From positions 3,052,993-3,116,992 of the forward strand of contig NZ_CP022162.1 in the NCBI RefSeq assembly GCF_003293595.1: DNA of 64,000 nt, given 5' to 3'. The notes under the pieces are model-generated. The model saw only the letters and a list, made by a program, of their open reading frames with translations, had not been told where the DNA came from and did not search any database. The translations under genes were made by a program, and so were the position numbers. This document shows, piece after piece, positions 44,714 through 56,755 of this stretch (its first letter is position 1; the number at the start of each line of letters is the position of its first letter). Source of the DNA: Microbacterium sp. PM5 (GTDB lineage Bacteria > Actinomycetota > Actinomycetes > Actinomycetales > Microbacteriaceae).

Positions 44714-44719
44714 CTCCGC

Positions 44720-44794
44720 ATGCACGCCGCCGCTCCCGTCACCGTTGCCACGGTGCTGCGCGCGCGCCGACGTCAGGACGGCCGCCGACTCTAG
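44720..44794 (+). CDS. possible arginine-rich leader peptide of the arg operon
   Basis: This is a 24-codon frame starting 6 bases after a TAGCGT box and ending TAG at 44792-44794. It begins MHAAAPVTVATVL and ends RARRRQDGRRL, so six of the last eleven residues are arginine, in CGC, CGA and CGT codons. It lies 99 bases before argC, the first gene of arginine synthesis. By analogy with amino-acid attenuators, ribosome stalling at the Arg run when charged tRNA-Arg is scarce could alter folding downstream. G+C-rich DNA favours Arg codons, so chance remains possible. The argC start also has its own -10 box. Confidence 0.4.
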   Translation: MHAAAPVTVATVLRARRRQDGRRL

Positions 44795-44857
44795 GCGACC
44801 CCGCGAGCTCCCTGTCGTCGTGACGGGTCGAGTCGCCGGTGTCGCCGCTTCGAGCCC
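44794..44857 (+). promoter_or_regulatory. alternative RNA pairings after the arginine leader
   Basis: GGCGAC (44794-44799), beginning on the last base of the leader stop, can pair with GTCGCC at 44832-44837 or 44841-44846. Separately, GGGTCGA (44825-44831) pairs with TCGA-G-CCC (44850-44857). The first pairing would disturb the second hairpin. No U-run follows. Confidence 0.35.
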
Positions 44858-44881
44858 ACCGTTTGCCGACTCACGTCACAA

Positions 44882-44887
44882 TAAGGT
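44882..44887 (+). promoter_or_regulatory. -10 box of argC
   Basis: TAAGGT ends 6 bases before the argC ATG, giving a second, leaderless start for the operon. Confidence 0.5.
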
Positions 44888-44893
44888 TGAACA

Positions 44894-45943
44894 ATGACCC
44901 TTTCGGTCGCCGTCTCCGGCGCTTCCGGCTATGCCGGCGGCGAGATCTTGCGCCTCCTCGCCGCCCATCCCGACGTCCACATCCGCACCGTCACCGCGCA
45001 CAGCAACGCCGGCGATGCGCTCATCCAGCATCAGCCCCACCTGCGTTCGCTGGCCGACCTCACCCTGCAGCCGACGACGCCCGAGGTGCTCGCGGACCAC
45101 GACGTGGTCTTCCTCGCGCTCCCGCACGGCCAGTCCGGTCAGTACACCGACGCGCTCGCCGAGACGCCCCTGGTCATCGACGCCGGTGCCGACCACCGTC
45201 TGACCTCGCCGGCGGCGTGGGACGCGTTCTACGGCGGCGCCTTCCACGAGCCGTGGACCTACGGTGTGCCGGAGCTGATCGTCGGCGCCGGCGGGCAGAA
45301 GCAGCGTGAGCACCTCGTCGGCGCCTCCCGCATCGCCGCCCCGGGCTGCAACGCCTCCACGGTGGCGCTGAGCCTCGTCCCCGGCGTCGCGGCTGGCGTC
45401 ATCGACGCCCGCGACATCGTCAGCGTGCTGGCCGTGGGGCCCTCCGGGGCGGGTAAGAGCCTGAAGACGAACCTTCTCGCATCCGAGATCCTCGGCACCG
45501 CGAACCCGTATGCCGTCGGCGGAACGCACCGCCACATTCCCGAGATCCAGCAGGCGCTCACGGCGGCCGGCGCTTCCGAGGCCCGCATCTCGTTCACGCC
45601 CGTGCTGGTGCCGATGGCTCGCGGCATCCTGGCCACGTCCACCGCGCCGATCGCGGACGGCGTGACGGATGCCGAGATCCGTTCGGCCTGGGAGAGTGCG
45701 TACGGCGGCGAGACGTTCGTTCACCTGCTGACCGAGGGGCAGTTCCCCCGCACGGCGGACGTTCTGGGCGCCAACACCGCCCTCGTCGGACTCGCGGTCG
45801 ACCGCGCCGCGAACCGCGTCGTCGTCGTGACGGCCGTCGACAACCTCGTCAAGGGCACCGCCGGTGCCGCCATCCAGTCGATGAACATCGCCCTGGGCCT
45901 TCCGGAGGCCACGGGCCTGACCGTGAACGGAGTGGCACCGTGA
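44894..45943 (+). CDS. argC: N-acetyl-gamma-glutamyl-phosphate reductase
   Basis: ArgC makes N-acetylglutamate semialdehyde with NADPH, step three of arginine synthesis. The 349-residue protein shows [14 protein letters not shown] (cofactor), the catalytic Cys in [16 protein letters not shown], and a late [18 protein letters not shown]. It opens an operon in which every gene overlaps the next by 4 bases. Confidence 0.96.
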   Translation: MTLSVAVSGASGYAGGEILRLLAAHPDVHIRTVTAHSNAGDALIQHQPHLRSLADLTLQPTTPEVLADHDVVFLALPHGQSGQYTDALAETPLVIDAGADHRLTSPAAWDAFYGGAFHEPWTYGVPELIVGAGGQKQREHLVGASRIAAPGCNASTVALSLVPGVAAGVIDARDIVSVLAVGPSGAGKSLKTNLLASEILGTANPYAVGGTHRHIPEIQQALTAAGASEARISFTPVLVPMARGILATSTAPIADGVTDAEIRSAWESAYGGETFVHLLTEGQFPRTADVLGANTALVGLAVDRAANRVVVVTAVDNLVKGTAGAAIQSMNIALGLPEATGLTVNGVAP

Positions 45944-47097
45944 GCGTCACCGCCCCTGCAGGATTCGCCGCCGCCGGCGTCGTGGCCGGTCTCAAATCGA
46001 CCGGCAGGCCCGACGTCGCCGTCGTCGTCAACCGCGGCCCGCTGAAGGTCGGAGCCGCCGTGTTCACCAGCAATCGTGCCAAGGCCAACCCGATCCTGTG
46101 GTCGCAGCAGGCCATTCAGGACGGCACTGTCGAGGCGATCGTGCTCAACTCGGGCGGCGCCAACTGCTTCACCGGGGCGTTCGGCTTCCAGACCACTCAT
46201 CAGACGGCTGAGAAGGCCGCCGAGCTGCTGAGCATCAGCCCCGGCGACGTGCTCGTGTGCTCCACCGGGCTCATCGGCACGGGCGACGAGGTCTTCCGCG
46301 GCAAGGTCCTTGCCGGTACCGAGGCGGCGATCTCCGCCCTCTCGGACGACGGCGGCGACCACGCGGCGCGCGCCATCATGACGACCGACACCGTACCCAA
46401 GACCGCTGTCTTCGCCGGTGACGGGTGGACCATCGGGGCGATGGCCAAGGGTGCGGGGATGCTCGCTCCGGGCCTTGCCACGATGCTCGTGGTCATCACG
46501 ACCGACGCGGTGCTGTCGGCCGACGAGGCCGATGCGCATCTGCGCGCCGCCACCCGGGTGAGCTTCGACCGACTCGACTCCGACGGCTGCATGTCGACCA
46601 ACGATCAGGTGACGCTGATGGTCAGTGGCGCGAGCGGCGTGACGCCCGACGCGGACGCGTTCCGTGCGGCTCTCGTCGAGGTGTGCACGAGTCTCGCTCG
46701 GCAGCTGCAGGCCGACGCCGAGGGCGCCAGTCACGACATCACCATCCGCGTCGTGGGCGCGGCATCCGAAGACGACGCCGTCGAGGTGGGCCGCTCGGTC
46801 GCACGCAACAACCTCTTCAAAGCCGCGATCTTCGGCAACGACCCCAACTGGGGCCGGGTTCTGGCGGCGATCGGCACGACGCAGGCGGCCTTCGACCCGT
46901 ACGCCGTGGACGTGAGCTTCAACGGGGTGCGACTGTGCAGCGCCGGCGCCCCCGACCGCCCGCGCGAGGAGGTCGACCTTACGCCGCGCGCGACGGACGT
47001 GCTCATCGACCTCAAGGAGGGCGACGCGGCGGCGACGATCTTCACGAACGATCTGACGCACGACTACGTCCACGAGAACAGCGCGTACAGCTCATGA
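45940..47097 (+). CDS. argJ: glutamate N-acetyltransferase / amino-acid N-acetyltransferase
   Basis: ArgJ recycles the acetyl group from N-acetylornithine to glutamate, so no separate deacetylase is needed. The 385-residue precursor cleaves itself before the Thr in [22 protein letters not shown] precedes it. [14 protein letters not shown] and a late [18 protein letters not shown] are typical. It starts at GTG over the argC stop. Being bifunctional or monofunctional cannot be told from sequence. Confidence 0.96.
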   Translation: MSVTAPAGFAAAGVVAGLKSTGRPDVAVVVNRGPLKVGAAVFTSNRAKANPILWSQQAIQDGTVEAIVLNSGGANCFTGAFGFQTTHQTAEKAAELLSISPGDVLVCSTGLIGTGDEVFRGKVLAGTEAAISALSDDGGDHAARAIMTTDTVPKTAVFAGDGWTIGAMAKGAGMLAPGLATMLVVITTDAVLSADEADAHLRAATRVSFDRLDSDGCMSTNDQVTLMVSGASGVTPDADAFRAALVEVCTSLARQLQADAEGASHDITIRVVGAASEDDAVEVGRSVARNNLFKAAIFGNDPNWGRVLAAIGTTQAAFDPYAVDVSFNGVRLCSAGAPDRPREEVDLTPRATDVLIDLKEGDAAATIFTNDLTHDYVHENSAYSS

Positions 47098-47992
47098 CCG
47101 AGAAGATCCAGCACACCACCCCTGAAGAGGCCGCCGAGAAGGCCGCCGTCCTCATCGAGTCCCTGCCGTGGCTGCAGCGCTTCCGCGACCAGATCATCGT
47201 CATCAAGTACGGCGGCAACGCGATGGTGTCCGAAGAGCTGCAGGATGCGTTCGCGCAGGACATCGCCTACCTTCGGTTCGTCGGCGTCAAGCCGGTCGTC
47301 GTGCACGGCGGCGGCCCGCAGATCTCGCAGATGCTCGACCGGCTCGCCATCCCCAGCGAGTTCAAGGGCGGATACCGGGTGACCTCCACCGAGGCGATCA
47401 GCGTCGTTCGGATGGTGCTCACCGGCCAGGTGAATCCGCAGCTGGTCGGGCGCATCAACGCGTTCGGCCCCTTCGCCGTCGGTGTGTCTGGCGAGGACGC
47501 GGGGCTCTTCCAGGGCCGGCGGCGCGGTGTGGTGATCGACGGGACCGAGCACGACCTCGGCGCCGTCGGCGATGTGGTCCGTGTCGACCCGCAGCCGGTG
47601 CTCGACCAGCTCGCCGCCGGTCGCATCCCGGTGGTCTCGTCGATCGCGCCCGACCTGGACAACCCCGGGCAGTCGCTGAACGTCAACGCGGATGCGGCGG
47701 CGGCGGCTCTGGCCATCGCGCTGGGCGCGGCGAAGCTCGTCGTGCTCACCGATGTCGCGGGCTTGTACGCCGACTGGCCGAACCGCGACTCGTTGGTCTC
47801 GCATCTGACCGCCGACGAGCTGCGCGCGATGCTGCCGCGGCTGGAGTCGGGCATGATCCCGAAGATGCAGGCGTGCCTCGACGCCGTCGACGGCGGCGTC
47901 GACACGGCGGCGATCATCGACGGACGCCAGCCTCATTCGGTGCTGGTCGAGGTCTTCACGGAACAGGGAATCGGAACAGAGGTGGTGGCGCG

Positions 47993-47996
<4 letters not shown>
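47094..47996 (+). CDS. argB: acetylglutamate kinase
   Basis: ArgB phosphorylates N-acetylglutamate and is often the arginine-inhibited step. From ATG 47094 the 300-residue amino-acid kinase shows [44 protein letters not shown] and [13 protein letters not shown] [12 protein letters not shown]. The N-terminal helix of about 20 residues resembles the one used by arginine-sensitive kinases. It overlaps argJ by ATGA and argD by GTGA. Confidence 0.96.
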
Positions 47997-50193
<2,197 letters not shown>

Positions 50194-50218
50194 CCCGGAT
50201 GCGGACGGCGGGACGACG

Positions 50219-51307
50219 ATGACGGCCCTCCGTCCGCTCCGAGCGCGCACGCTGGATGACGCGGGCCGGCTCGCCGGCGTCGATCTCGCGCGGGGCCTGG
50301 CCGTCTTCGGGATGTTCGCCGCGCACCTGCTGGTGACCCCGCACTTCGATGCGGCGCAGCCTGCGACCTGGGTCGATCTCGTCAACGGGCGGTCTTCGAT
50401 CCTGTTCGCGACGCTCGCGGGGGTCTCGATCGCTCTGATGAGCGGCGCGCGGGCGAGCGCGGGCAGCAGCCCCGCGTCGGGCCGGACGCTCGTCGTCGCG
50501 CGGCGCCGACTGGTCGTGCGTGCGGTGATCATCTGGGGCATCGGGATGCTGCTGAACGCGACGGGCGTGCCGGTCTACGTGATCCTGCCGGCGTACGGCA
50601 TTCTCTTCCTCCTCGCGGTGCCGCTGCTGCGCCTGTCGGCATCCACCCTCTGGGTGCTCGCTGCCGTCGTCGGTGTCGGCGCGCCGTGGCTGCTGCCGCT
50701 CGCAGATCGGGTTCTCGTGGCCGCCGGGCCCGTCGGCGGTGATCTCGTTCTGCTGCTGGGCTGGCACTACCCCTTCCTGCTGTGGGCGGCCTTCCTGATC
50801 GCGGGCCTGGCAGCCGCACGCTCCGACCTGCGCTCCCCGCGCACTCTCGTCGCGCTGGCCGTCGGTGGTGCGGCGTGCGCGATCGCGGCGGCCGCGGCAT
50901 CCACGGTCATCGACGTCGACGAGGATTCCTTCCTCGGACGTGTGCTGGCCGACGGCGCCCACTCCGGTGGCATGCTCGAGGCGGTCGGGTCGGGCGGCTT
51001 CGCGCTCGCCGTCGTCGGCCTGTGTCTGCTGATCTGCCGCACGCCCGCGCGCATCGTGCTGCTGCCGGTGCGCGCGGTGGGGTCGATGCCGCTGACCGCA
51101 TACGTCGGCCAGATCGCGGCGTGGGCCGTGTGGGCGTCGTTCGCTCTGGGCGACGTCGGAGATCTGTCGGGCTTCCGCGCCCTGCAGCCGTTCTGGCCGT
51201 TCGTCGCGGCGACGCTCGTGTTCTGCACCGTGTGGGCGCTCCTCCTCGGCCGTGGTCCCGTCGAGCGCGCCGTGGCATACGCCACGCGGGTCGTCATCCC
51301 CGGCTGA
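50219..51307 (+). CDS. DUF418/DUF1624 (YeiB-like) membrane protein
   Basis: This is a 362-residue polytopic protein with about nine to ten hydrophobic helices, starting with the family's GVDLARGLAVFGMFAAH. Late segments GSMPLTAYVGQIAAW and LQPFWPFVAATLVFCTVWALLLGRGPVERAV are also typical. Relatives resemble membrane acyltransferases such as heparan-glucosaminide acetyltransferase; the substrate is unknown. It has no obvious link to arginine and separates argF from argH. Confidence 0.86.
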   Translation: MTALRPLRARTLDDAGRLAGVDLARGLAVFGMFAAHLLVTPHFDAAQPATWVDLVNGRSSILFATLAGVSIALMSGARASAGSSPASGRTLVVARRRLVVRAVIIWGIGMLLNATGVPVYVILPAYGILFLLAVPLLRLSASTLWVLAAVVGVGAPWLLPLADRVLVAAGPVGGDLVLLLGWHYPFLLWAAFLIAGLAAARSDLRSPRTLVALAVGGAACAIAAAAASTVIDVDEDSFLGRVLADGAHSGGMLEAVGSGGFALAVVGLCLLICRTPARIVLLPVRAVGSMPLTAYVGQIAAWAVWASFALGDVGDLSGFRALQPFWPFVAATLVFCTVWALLLGRGPVERAVAYATRVVIPG

Positions 51308-51339
51308 GCTGCTCAGCGGCGGCGGGAGCAGCGTCGCGC

Positions 51340-51634
51340 CGCGGCGCCGCAGTCGCAGCGGTAGTGGCAGCTCCCAGATCACCGCCGCCGTCACGTGGGT
51401 GAATAGGACGCCGGGGACCGCTCGTGTCGCATCCGCTTGCGCGGCGCGCTGGATCGTCAGACGCAGACGGGCGCCTTCGTTCGCCGCCGGCGGACGCGAT
51501 CGCACGCCGCGGAAGGGCGTGGCCAGGTCGCGTGCGCGAATCCGGCGCGGTGACACCCCGGCATCCATTGCCTGCGCGACGGAGAACGAGTCCGGAAGGC
51601 TATCGGGCAGCGGCGACGGGCGACGACTCATCAT
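51340..51634 (-). pseudogene. truncated N-terminus of a DUF559/AbiEi-like protein
   Basis: On the minus strand an ATG-ATG start gives about 95 residues resembling the N-terminal wing of actinobacterial proteins with a C-terminal DUF559 nuclease-like domain: SFSVAQAMDAGVSPRRIRARDLATPFRGVR, then VLFTHVTAAVIWELPLPLR. The similarity stops where the frame enters the DUF418 gene antisense, so the C-terminal two thirds are missing. The 431-base argF-side gap (51308-51738) holds only this remnant and the argH promoter. The family call is from memory of the motif. Confidence 0.55.
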
Positions 51635-51726
51635 CGCAGGATGGCGCTTCTCTTCGTGCGCGACCTCCTCGGGCGACCGGATCTGTGCACACCTGGCGTG
51701 CAGCGGAGTGTCGGTGCGGCGCTCGC

Positions 51727-53175
<1,449 letters not shown>

Positions 53176-53185
53176 CAGCTAATAA

Positions 53186-53212
53186 CTGATATCTTGCCAA
53201 TATCAGCGATAT
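53186..53212 (+). promoter_or_regulatory. three-half-site operator over the satD promoter
   Basis: CTGATAT (53186-53192) and ATATCAG (53200-53206) form a perfect 7-bp inverted repeat with a 7-base spacer. ATATC (53200-53204) also pairs with GATAT (53208-53212) across AGC. Three alternating GATAT half-sites thus cover the -35 to -10 region in an unusually A+T-rich 50 bases. SatD's own helix-turn-helix is the likely reader. Confidence 0.7.
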
Positions 53213-53215
53213 GCT
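53210..53215 (+). promoter_or_regulatory. -10 box of satD
   Basis: TATGCT ends 6 bases before the satD ATG and overlaps the last GATAT half-site, so a bound regulator would block initiation. Confidence 0.5.
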
Positions 53216-53221
53216 TCTTCC

Positions 53222-53869
53222 ATGAACGTTGCGGTGATCGCCGACATCGTCGGATCGCGGAGTCTTCCCGATCGGGCTGCCGCCCAACGCGCTCTGGAAG
53301 AGACGATTGCCCGTGCGGAACGTGACGTTCCGCTGGCCGAGCGCCCCCTCACCGCCACGGTGGGGGACGAGCTGCAGGGCGTATACCCGTCTCTGGATGC
53401 CGCCATGGCGGCCCTGCTGCTGGTGCGGCTCGCGTTGCCCGACGATCTCGACTGTCGCTTCGGCATCGGGATCGGGGCGCACCGCGACGTCCCCTCCCGG
53501 GTGGGCACTCTCGCCGAGGGGCCGGGGTGGTGGGCCGCGCGTGAGGCGATCGATGCCATCCACGCCGCGCAGGCGCGCACCATCCCGGGCGCCCGCACCT
53601 GGGTCGTCGCCGATGCCGGCGCGACGGTGGATGTCCGGATCGCCAATGCGTATCTCCTCGCTCGGGACCAACTCGTGACCGCGATGACGGCGCGCACTCG
53701 GCGACTCGCCTACGGCCGGATGCTCGGTGCGACGCAGTCGGAGCTCGCGGCCGCGGAGGGCATCACCCAGTCGGCGGTGTCCCAGGCCCTCGGCGCCGCC
53801 GGAGTCGCCGCCCTCGTCGAGGGATACGCGCAGCTGCGCGCGGACGCGTCGCCGACGTCCGAGGTCTGA
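53222..53869 (+). CDS. SatD-family protein with cyclase-like N-domain and C-terminal HTH
   Basis: This is a 215-residue SatD-family protein of unknown biochemical role. The N-terminal ~150 residues carry motifs resembling class III nucleotide cyclases: IADIVGSR (D8, like the metal-binding DIVGFT), TVGDELQGVYPS (G48-D49-E50, like GDxxxAxF) and RFGIGIGAHRDV (80-90, like the GIHxG strand). The C-terminus has a helix-turn-helix (167-190, TQSELAAAEGITQSAVSQAL). The cyclase reading is inference; activity is unproven. It faces a membrane-protein gene convergently across 17 bases, a pairing I believe recurs. Confidence 0.8.
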   Translation: MNVAVIADIVGSRSLPDRAAAQRALEETIARAERDVPLAERPLTATVGDELQGVYPSLDAAMAALLLVRLALPDDLDCRFGIGIGAHRDVPSRVGTLAEGPGWWAAREAIDAIHAAQARTIPGARTWVVADAGATVDVRIANAYLLARDQLVTAMTARTRRLAYGRMLGATQSELAAAEGITQSAVSQALGAAGVAALVEGYAQLRADASPTSEV

Positions 53870-53886
53870 GCCGCGCGGCGATCACC

Positions 53887-54480
53887 TCACCAGACCGCGA
53901 GCCAGACGACCCCCGCGACGGCGCACGCCCACAGCAGACTCGCCATCGTGCCGACGATGAACCTCTCGCGCGCGGCCGGTGTGGCCAGCTCCGTGAATCG
54001 TCCGACGCCCTTCAATGCCACGACGATGGCGACGGCGCCGGGGAAGCCGGCGAGGATGCCGAGGGCCGCGCACGCCCGCTCGAGGTAGCCGATCGTCGTG
54101 CCGCCGCGCAGGATCTCCTCTTCGCGGACCGCTGCGCTGTCGCGACCGGACATCATCTCGACGAGGATGCCGCCGCGTGGACCCTCCGCCGTGCGGCCGC
54201 CGTCGGCGATCGTGAGCACCCAGCGGGTGAACGGGTTGCCGCCGACGATGGCCAGCGCGGTGCCGAGGACGGCCAGCACAGCCGAGGCCAGGACGGGAAG
54301 GCGCGCCGGCAGGATGCTGAGAGCGACGAGCGCGAGCAGGACGATCGCCGCCGCGGCGATCAGAACCGGGCCCCGCGGGCGCCGCAGGGAGATCACGACG
54401 AGGATCAGGGCCGCGCACAGCGCGATGAAGAGCACGATGACGCCGATCAGCGTGACGATCGCCTGGGTGTCGGGATCCAT
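53887..54480 (-). CDS. five-helix membrane protein paired with satD
   Basis: This is a 197-residue protein with membrane segments at about 7-31, 38-57, 61-80, 136-156 and 174-196. A cytoplasmic loop of about 55 residues between helices 3 and 5 contains GGNPFTRWVL and EEEILRGGTTIGYLERA. The stretch KGVGRFTELATPAARERFIVGT before the last helix looks conserved, but I cannot name the family. It ends 17 bases from the end of satD. On the minus strand GAGACT lies 6 bases before the ATG, a near-match to the leaderless pattern. Confidence 0.75.
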   Translation of the reverse strand: MDPDTQAIVTLIGVIVLFIALCAALILVVISLRRPRGPVLIAAAAIVLLALVALSILPARLPVLASAVLAVLGTALAIVGGNPFTRWVLTIADGGRTAEGPRGGILVEMMSGRDSAAVREEEILRGGTTIGYLERACAALGILAGFPGAVAIVVALKGVGRFTELATPAARERFIVGTMASLLWACAVAGVVWLAVW

Positions 54481-54558
54481 GTCGTCAGTCTCCCACGGCG
54501 TCCTGACGTCGCAGCGGCGGCGCCACCGGCATGATCGGGGCGCGGCATCGGCCGCTGA

Positions 54559-54564
54559 TAACCT
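54559..54564 (+). promoter_or_regulatory. -10 box of tyrS
   Basis: TAACCT ends 6 bases before the tyrS GTG at 54571; there is no T-box leader. Confidence 0.5.
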
Positions 54565-54570
54565 GGGCGC

Positions 54571-55902
54571 GTGTCTGAAACCGTCTCCGTGAGTGCTCCC
54601 GCGCCCGCGCGTGCACTGGCTCCCGCCAACGACCCCTCGTTCGAGAACGTCTGGGACGAGATCGTCTGGCGAGGCCTGGTGCACGTGTCCACCGATCAGG
54701 ACGCCCTGCGCGTTCTGCTGGCCGGCGAGCCCATCACGTATTACTGCGGCTTCGACCCGACGGCACCGAGCCTGCACCTGGGAAACCTCGTACAGCTGCT
54801 GCTGATGCGCCGTCTGCAGCTGGCTGGTCACCGCCCGCTCGGTCTCGTCGGCGGATCGACCGGACTCATCGGCGATCCCCGGCCCACGGCGGAGCGGACT
54901 CTCAACACGAAGGACACGGTCGCCGAGTGGGTGGGCAACCTGCGTGCCCAGGTCGAGCGCTACCTGAGCTTCGACGGCGACAACGCCGCGCGCATGGTCA
55001 ACAACCTCGACTGGACGGCGCCGATGAGCGCCATCGACTTCCTCCGCGAGATCGGCAAGTACTACCGCGTCGGCACGATGCTGAAGAAGGATGCCGTCGC
55101 CGCGCGCCTGAACTCCGAAGCGGGCATCAGCTACACCGAGTTCAGCTACCAGATCCTGCAGGGGATGGACTACCTCGAGCTGCACCGCCAGTACGGCTGC
55201 GTGCTGCAGACGGGCGGGTCCGATCAGTGGGGCAACCTCACCAGCGGCACCGACCTCATCCACCGCGTCGAAGGGGTGTCGGTGCACGCCATCGGCACGC
55301 CCCTGATCACCAACAGCGACGGCACGAAGTTCGGCAAGAGCGAGGGCAACGCGATCTGGCTGGATGCCGAGATGTGCAGCCCGTACCGGATGTACCAGTT
55401 CTGGTTGAACACCGACGACGCCGATGTCATCGAGCGACTGAAGATCTTCACCTTCCTGACGCGCGCAGAGATCCAGCAGTACGAGGAGACGGTCGCGGCG
55501 GAGCCGTTCCGCCGTGCCGCGCAGAAGCGTCTCGCGCTCGAGGTGACGACGACCGTGCACGGGCCGGAGGCCACGGCCGCGGTGATCGCGGCATCCGAGG
55601 CCCTCTTCGGTGCCGGCGATCTCGGCGCCCTGGATGCCGCCACGCTGCGCACCGCGTTGGAAGAGCTGCCGCACGCGACGATCGTGGGGGGCACCACGGT
55701 CGCGCAGGCGCTGGTGGAGACGGGACTGTGTGCGAGCCTCAGCGAGGCACGGCGATCGATCGCGCAGGGCGGCGTCAGCCTCGACGGGACCAAGGTCGAC
55801 GACGAGTCCGCCGCCATCACGGGGGCGCTGCCGGGCGGAGTCGCGGTGCTGCGCCGCGGCAAGAAGACGCTCGCCGGGCTCTTCGTCGCACCTGCGGCCT
55901 GA
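54571..55902 (+). CDS. tyrS: tyrosine--tRNA ligase
   Basis: TyrS charges tRNA-Tyr. The 443-residue class Ic enzyme shows YCGFDPTAPSLHLGNLVQLL (HIGH region as HLGN), GLIGDPRPTAERTLN, GGSDQWGNLTSG and the KMSKS equivalent KFGKSEGN. An S4 RNA-binding domain (about 375-440, LVETGLCASLSEARRSIAQGGVSLDGTKV) is at the C-terminus. It starts at GTG after a TAACCT box. Confidence 0.97.
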   Translation: MSETVSVSAPAPARALAPANDPSFENVWDEIVWRGLVHVSTDQDALRVLLAGEPITYYCGFDPTAPSLHLGNLVQLLLMRRLQLAGHRPLGLVGGSTGLIGDPRPTAERTLNTKDTVAEWVGNLRAQVERYLSFDGDNAARMVNNLDWTAPMSAIDFLREIGKYYRVGTMLKKDAVAARLNSEAGISYTEFSYQILQGMDYLELHRQYGCVLQTGGSDQWGNLTSGTDLIHRVEGVSVHAIGTPLITNSDGTKFGKSEGNAIWLDAEMCSPYRMYQFWLNTDDADVIERLKIFTFLTRAEIQQYEETVAAEPFRRAAQKRLALEVTTTVHGPEATAAVIAASEALFGAGDLGALDAATLRTALEELPHATIVGGTTVAQALVETGLCASLSEARRSIAQGGVSLDGTKVDDESAAITGALPGGVAVLRRGKKTLAGLFVAPAA

Positions 55903-55930
55903 CCCGGCTCGACACCGCGCCGGAGGCCGC

Positions 55931-56701
55931 ATGCCGTTCACTGTCTCGCACGCCGTGGTGGCGTTGCCGTTCGTCCGCACGCCGCTGCTTCCGGCCGCGA
56001 TCGCGATCGGCGCGATGACGCCGGATCTGCCGCTCTTCGTCCGCGGCACGCCCGTGTCGTACCAGCTCACTCATACGAATCTCGTGGTCTCGACGGCGAT
56101 TGCCGCCGTGCTGACGGTCATCTGGTACGTCGTGCTGCGTCCCGCCGTGCGGTCGCTGTCGCCGCGATGGATCGCAGCTCGGGTGCCGGCCGCGTGGGAC
56201 CGACCCGGTGTGCCGCAGTGGTGGTCGCGGCGTCCGGCGTGGCAGTCGGCGGCGCTCGCGGCCCTCTCGCTGTTGCTGGGGGTGGCCACCCACATCGCCT
56301 GGGATGCCTTCACGCACGAAGGGCGATGGGGAACCCGGCTGCTTCCCGCACTCGACGCGCAGTGGGGGCCGCTTCTGGGGCTCAAGTGGCTGCAGTACGG
56401 CTCCACTGCGTTCGGACTGATCGTGCTCGCTCTCGCCGCCGCGCTGTGGCTGCGTGGTCGCCGTGCGGAGTCGGCGACCACCGGCATCCCGCCGATCGTT
56501 CGATATCTGTGGTGGCTCTCGCTGCCCGTCGTGCTGCTGGCGGCATGGCTTCTCGGCCTCGCCGTCTACGGTCCTTTCACTCCGGCCTGGACGGTGCAGC
56601 ACCTGGCGTATCGGGTGCTGCCGCCCGCCTGCGCCATCTGGGGTGCAGCCACCCTCGTGCTGTGCGCGGTCATCGCCGTCCGCGGGCGTCGCGCGGCGTG
56701 A
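55931..56701 (+). CDS. DUF4184-family membrane protein
   Basis: This is a 256-residue membrane protein opening with the DUF4184 signature MPFTVSHAVVALPF and IAIGAMTPDLPLFV, then LLLGVATHIAWDAFTHEGRWG. The conserved His/Asp pairs suggest a metal-dependent membrane hydrolase like YdjM, but this is unproven. About five to six helices. The ATG at 55931 gives the signature at the N-terminus. It may be cotranscribed with tyrS (28-base gap). Confidence 0.87.
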   Translation: MPFTVSHAVVALPFVRTPLLPAAIAIGAMTPDLPLFVRGTPVSYQLTHTNLVVSTAIAAVLTVIWYVVLRPAVRSLSPRWIAARVPAAWDRPGVPQWWSRRPAWQSAALAALSLLLGVATHIAWDAFTHEGRWGTRLLPALDAQWGPLLGLKWLQYGSTAFGLIVLALAAALWLRGRRAESATTGIPPIVRYLWWLSLPVVLLAAWLLGLAVYGPFTPAWTVQHLAYRVLPPACAIWGAATLVLCAVIAVRGRRAA

Positions 56702-56723
56702 CGCGTTGCGCGTCACCGCGGTA

Positions 56724-56739
56724 ATGTGAACGTGCACAT
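56724..56739 (+). promoter_or_regulatory. operator 1, at the LacI-family gene
   Basis: ATGTGAACGTGCACAT is a near-perfect palindrome (7 of 8 pairs) with the central CG of LacI-family sites. It overlaps a TAATGT box (56722-56727) and lies just before the likely start of the regulator gene, suggesting self-repression. Confidence 0.7.
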
Positions 56740-56755
56740 CGAAGGCGAGGGCACC

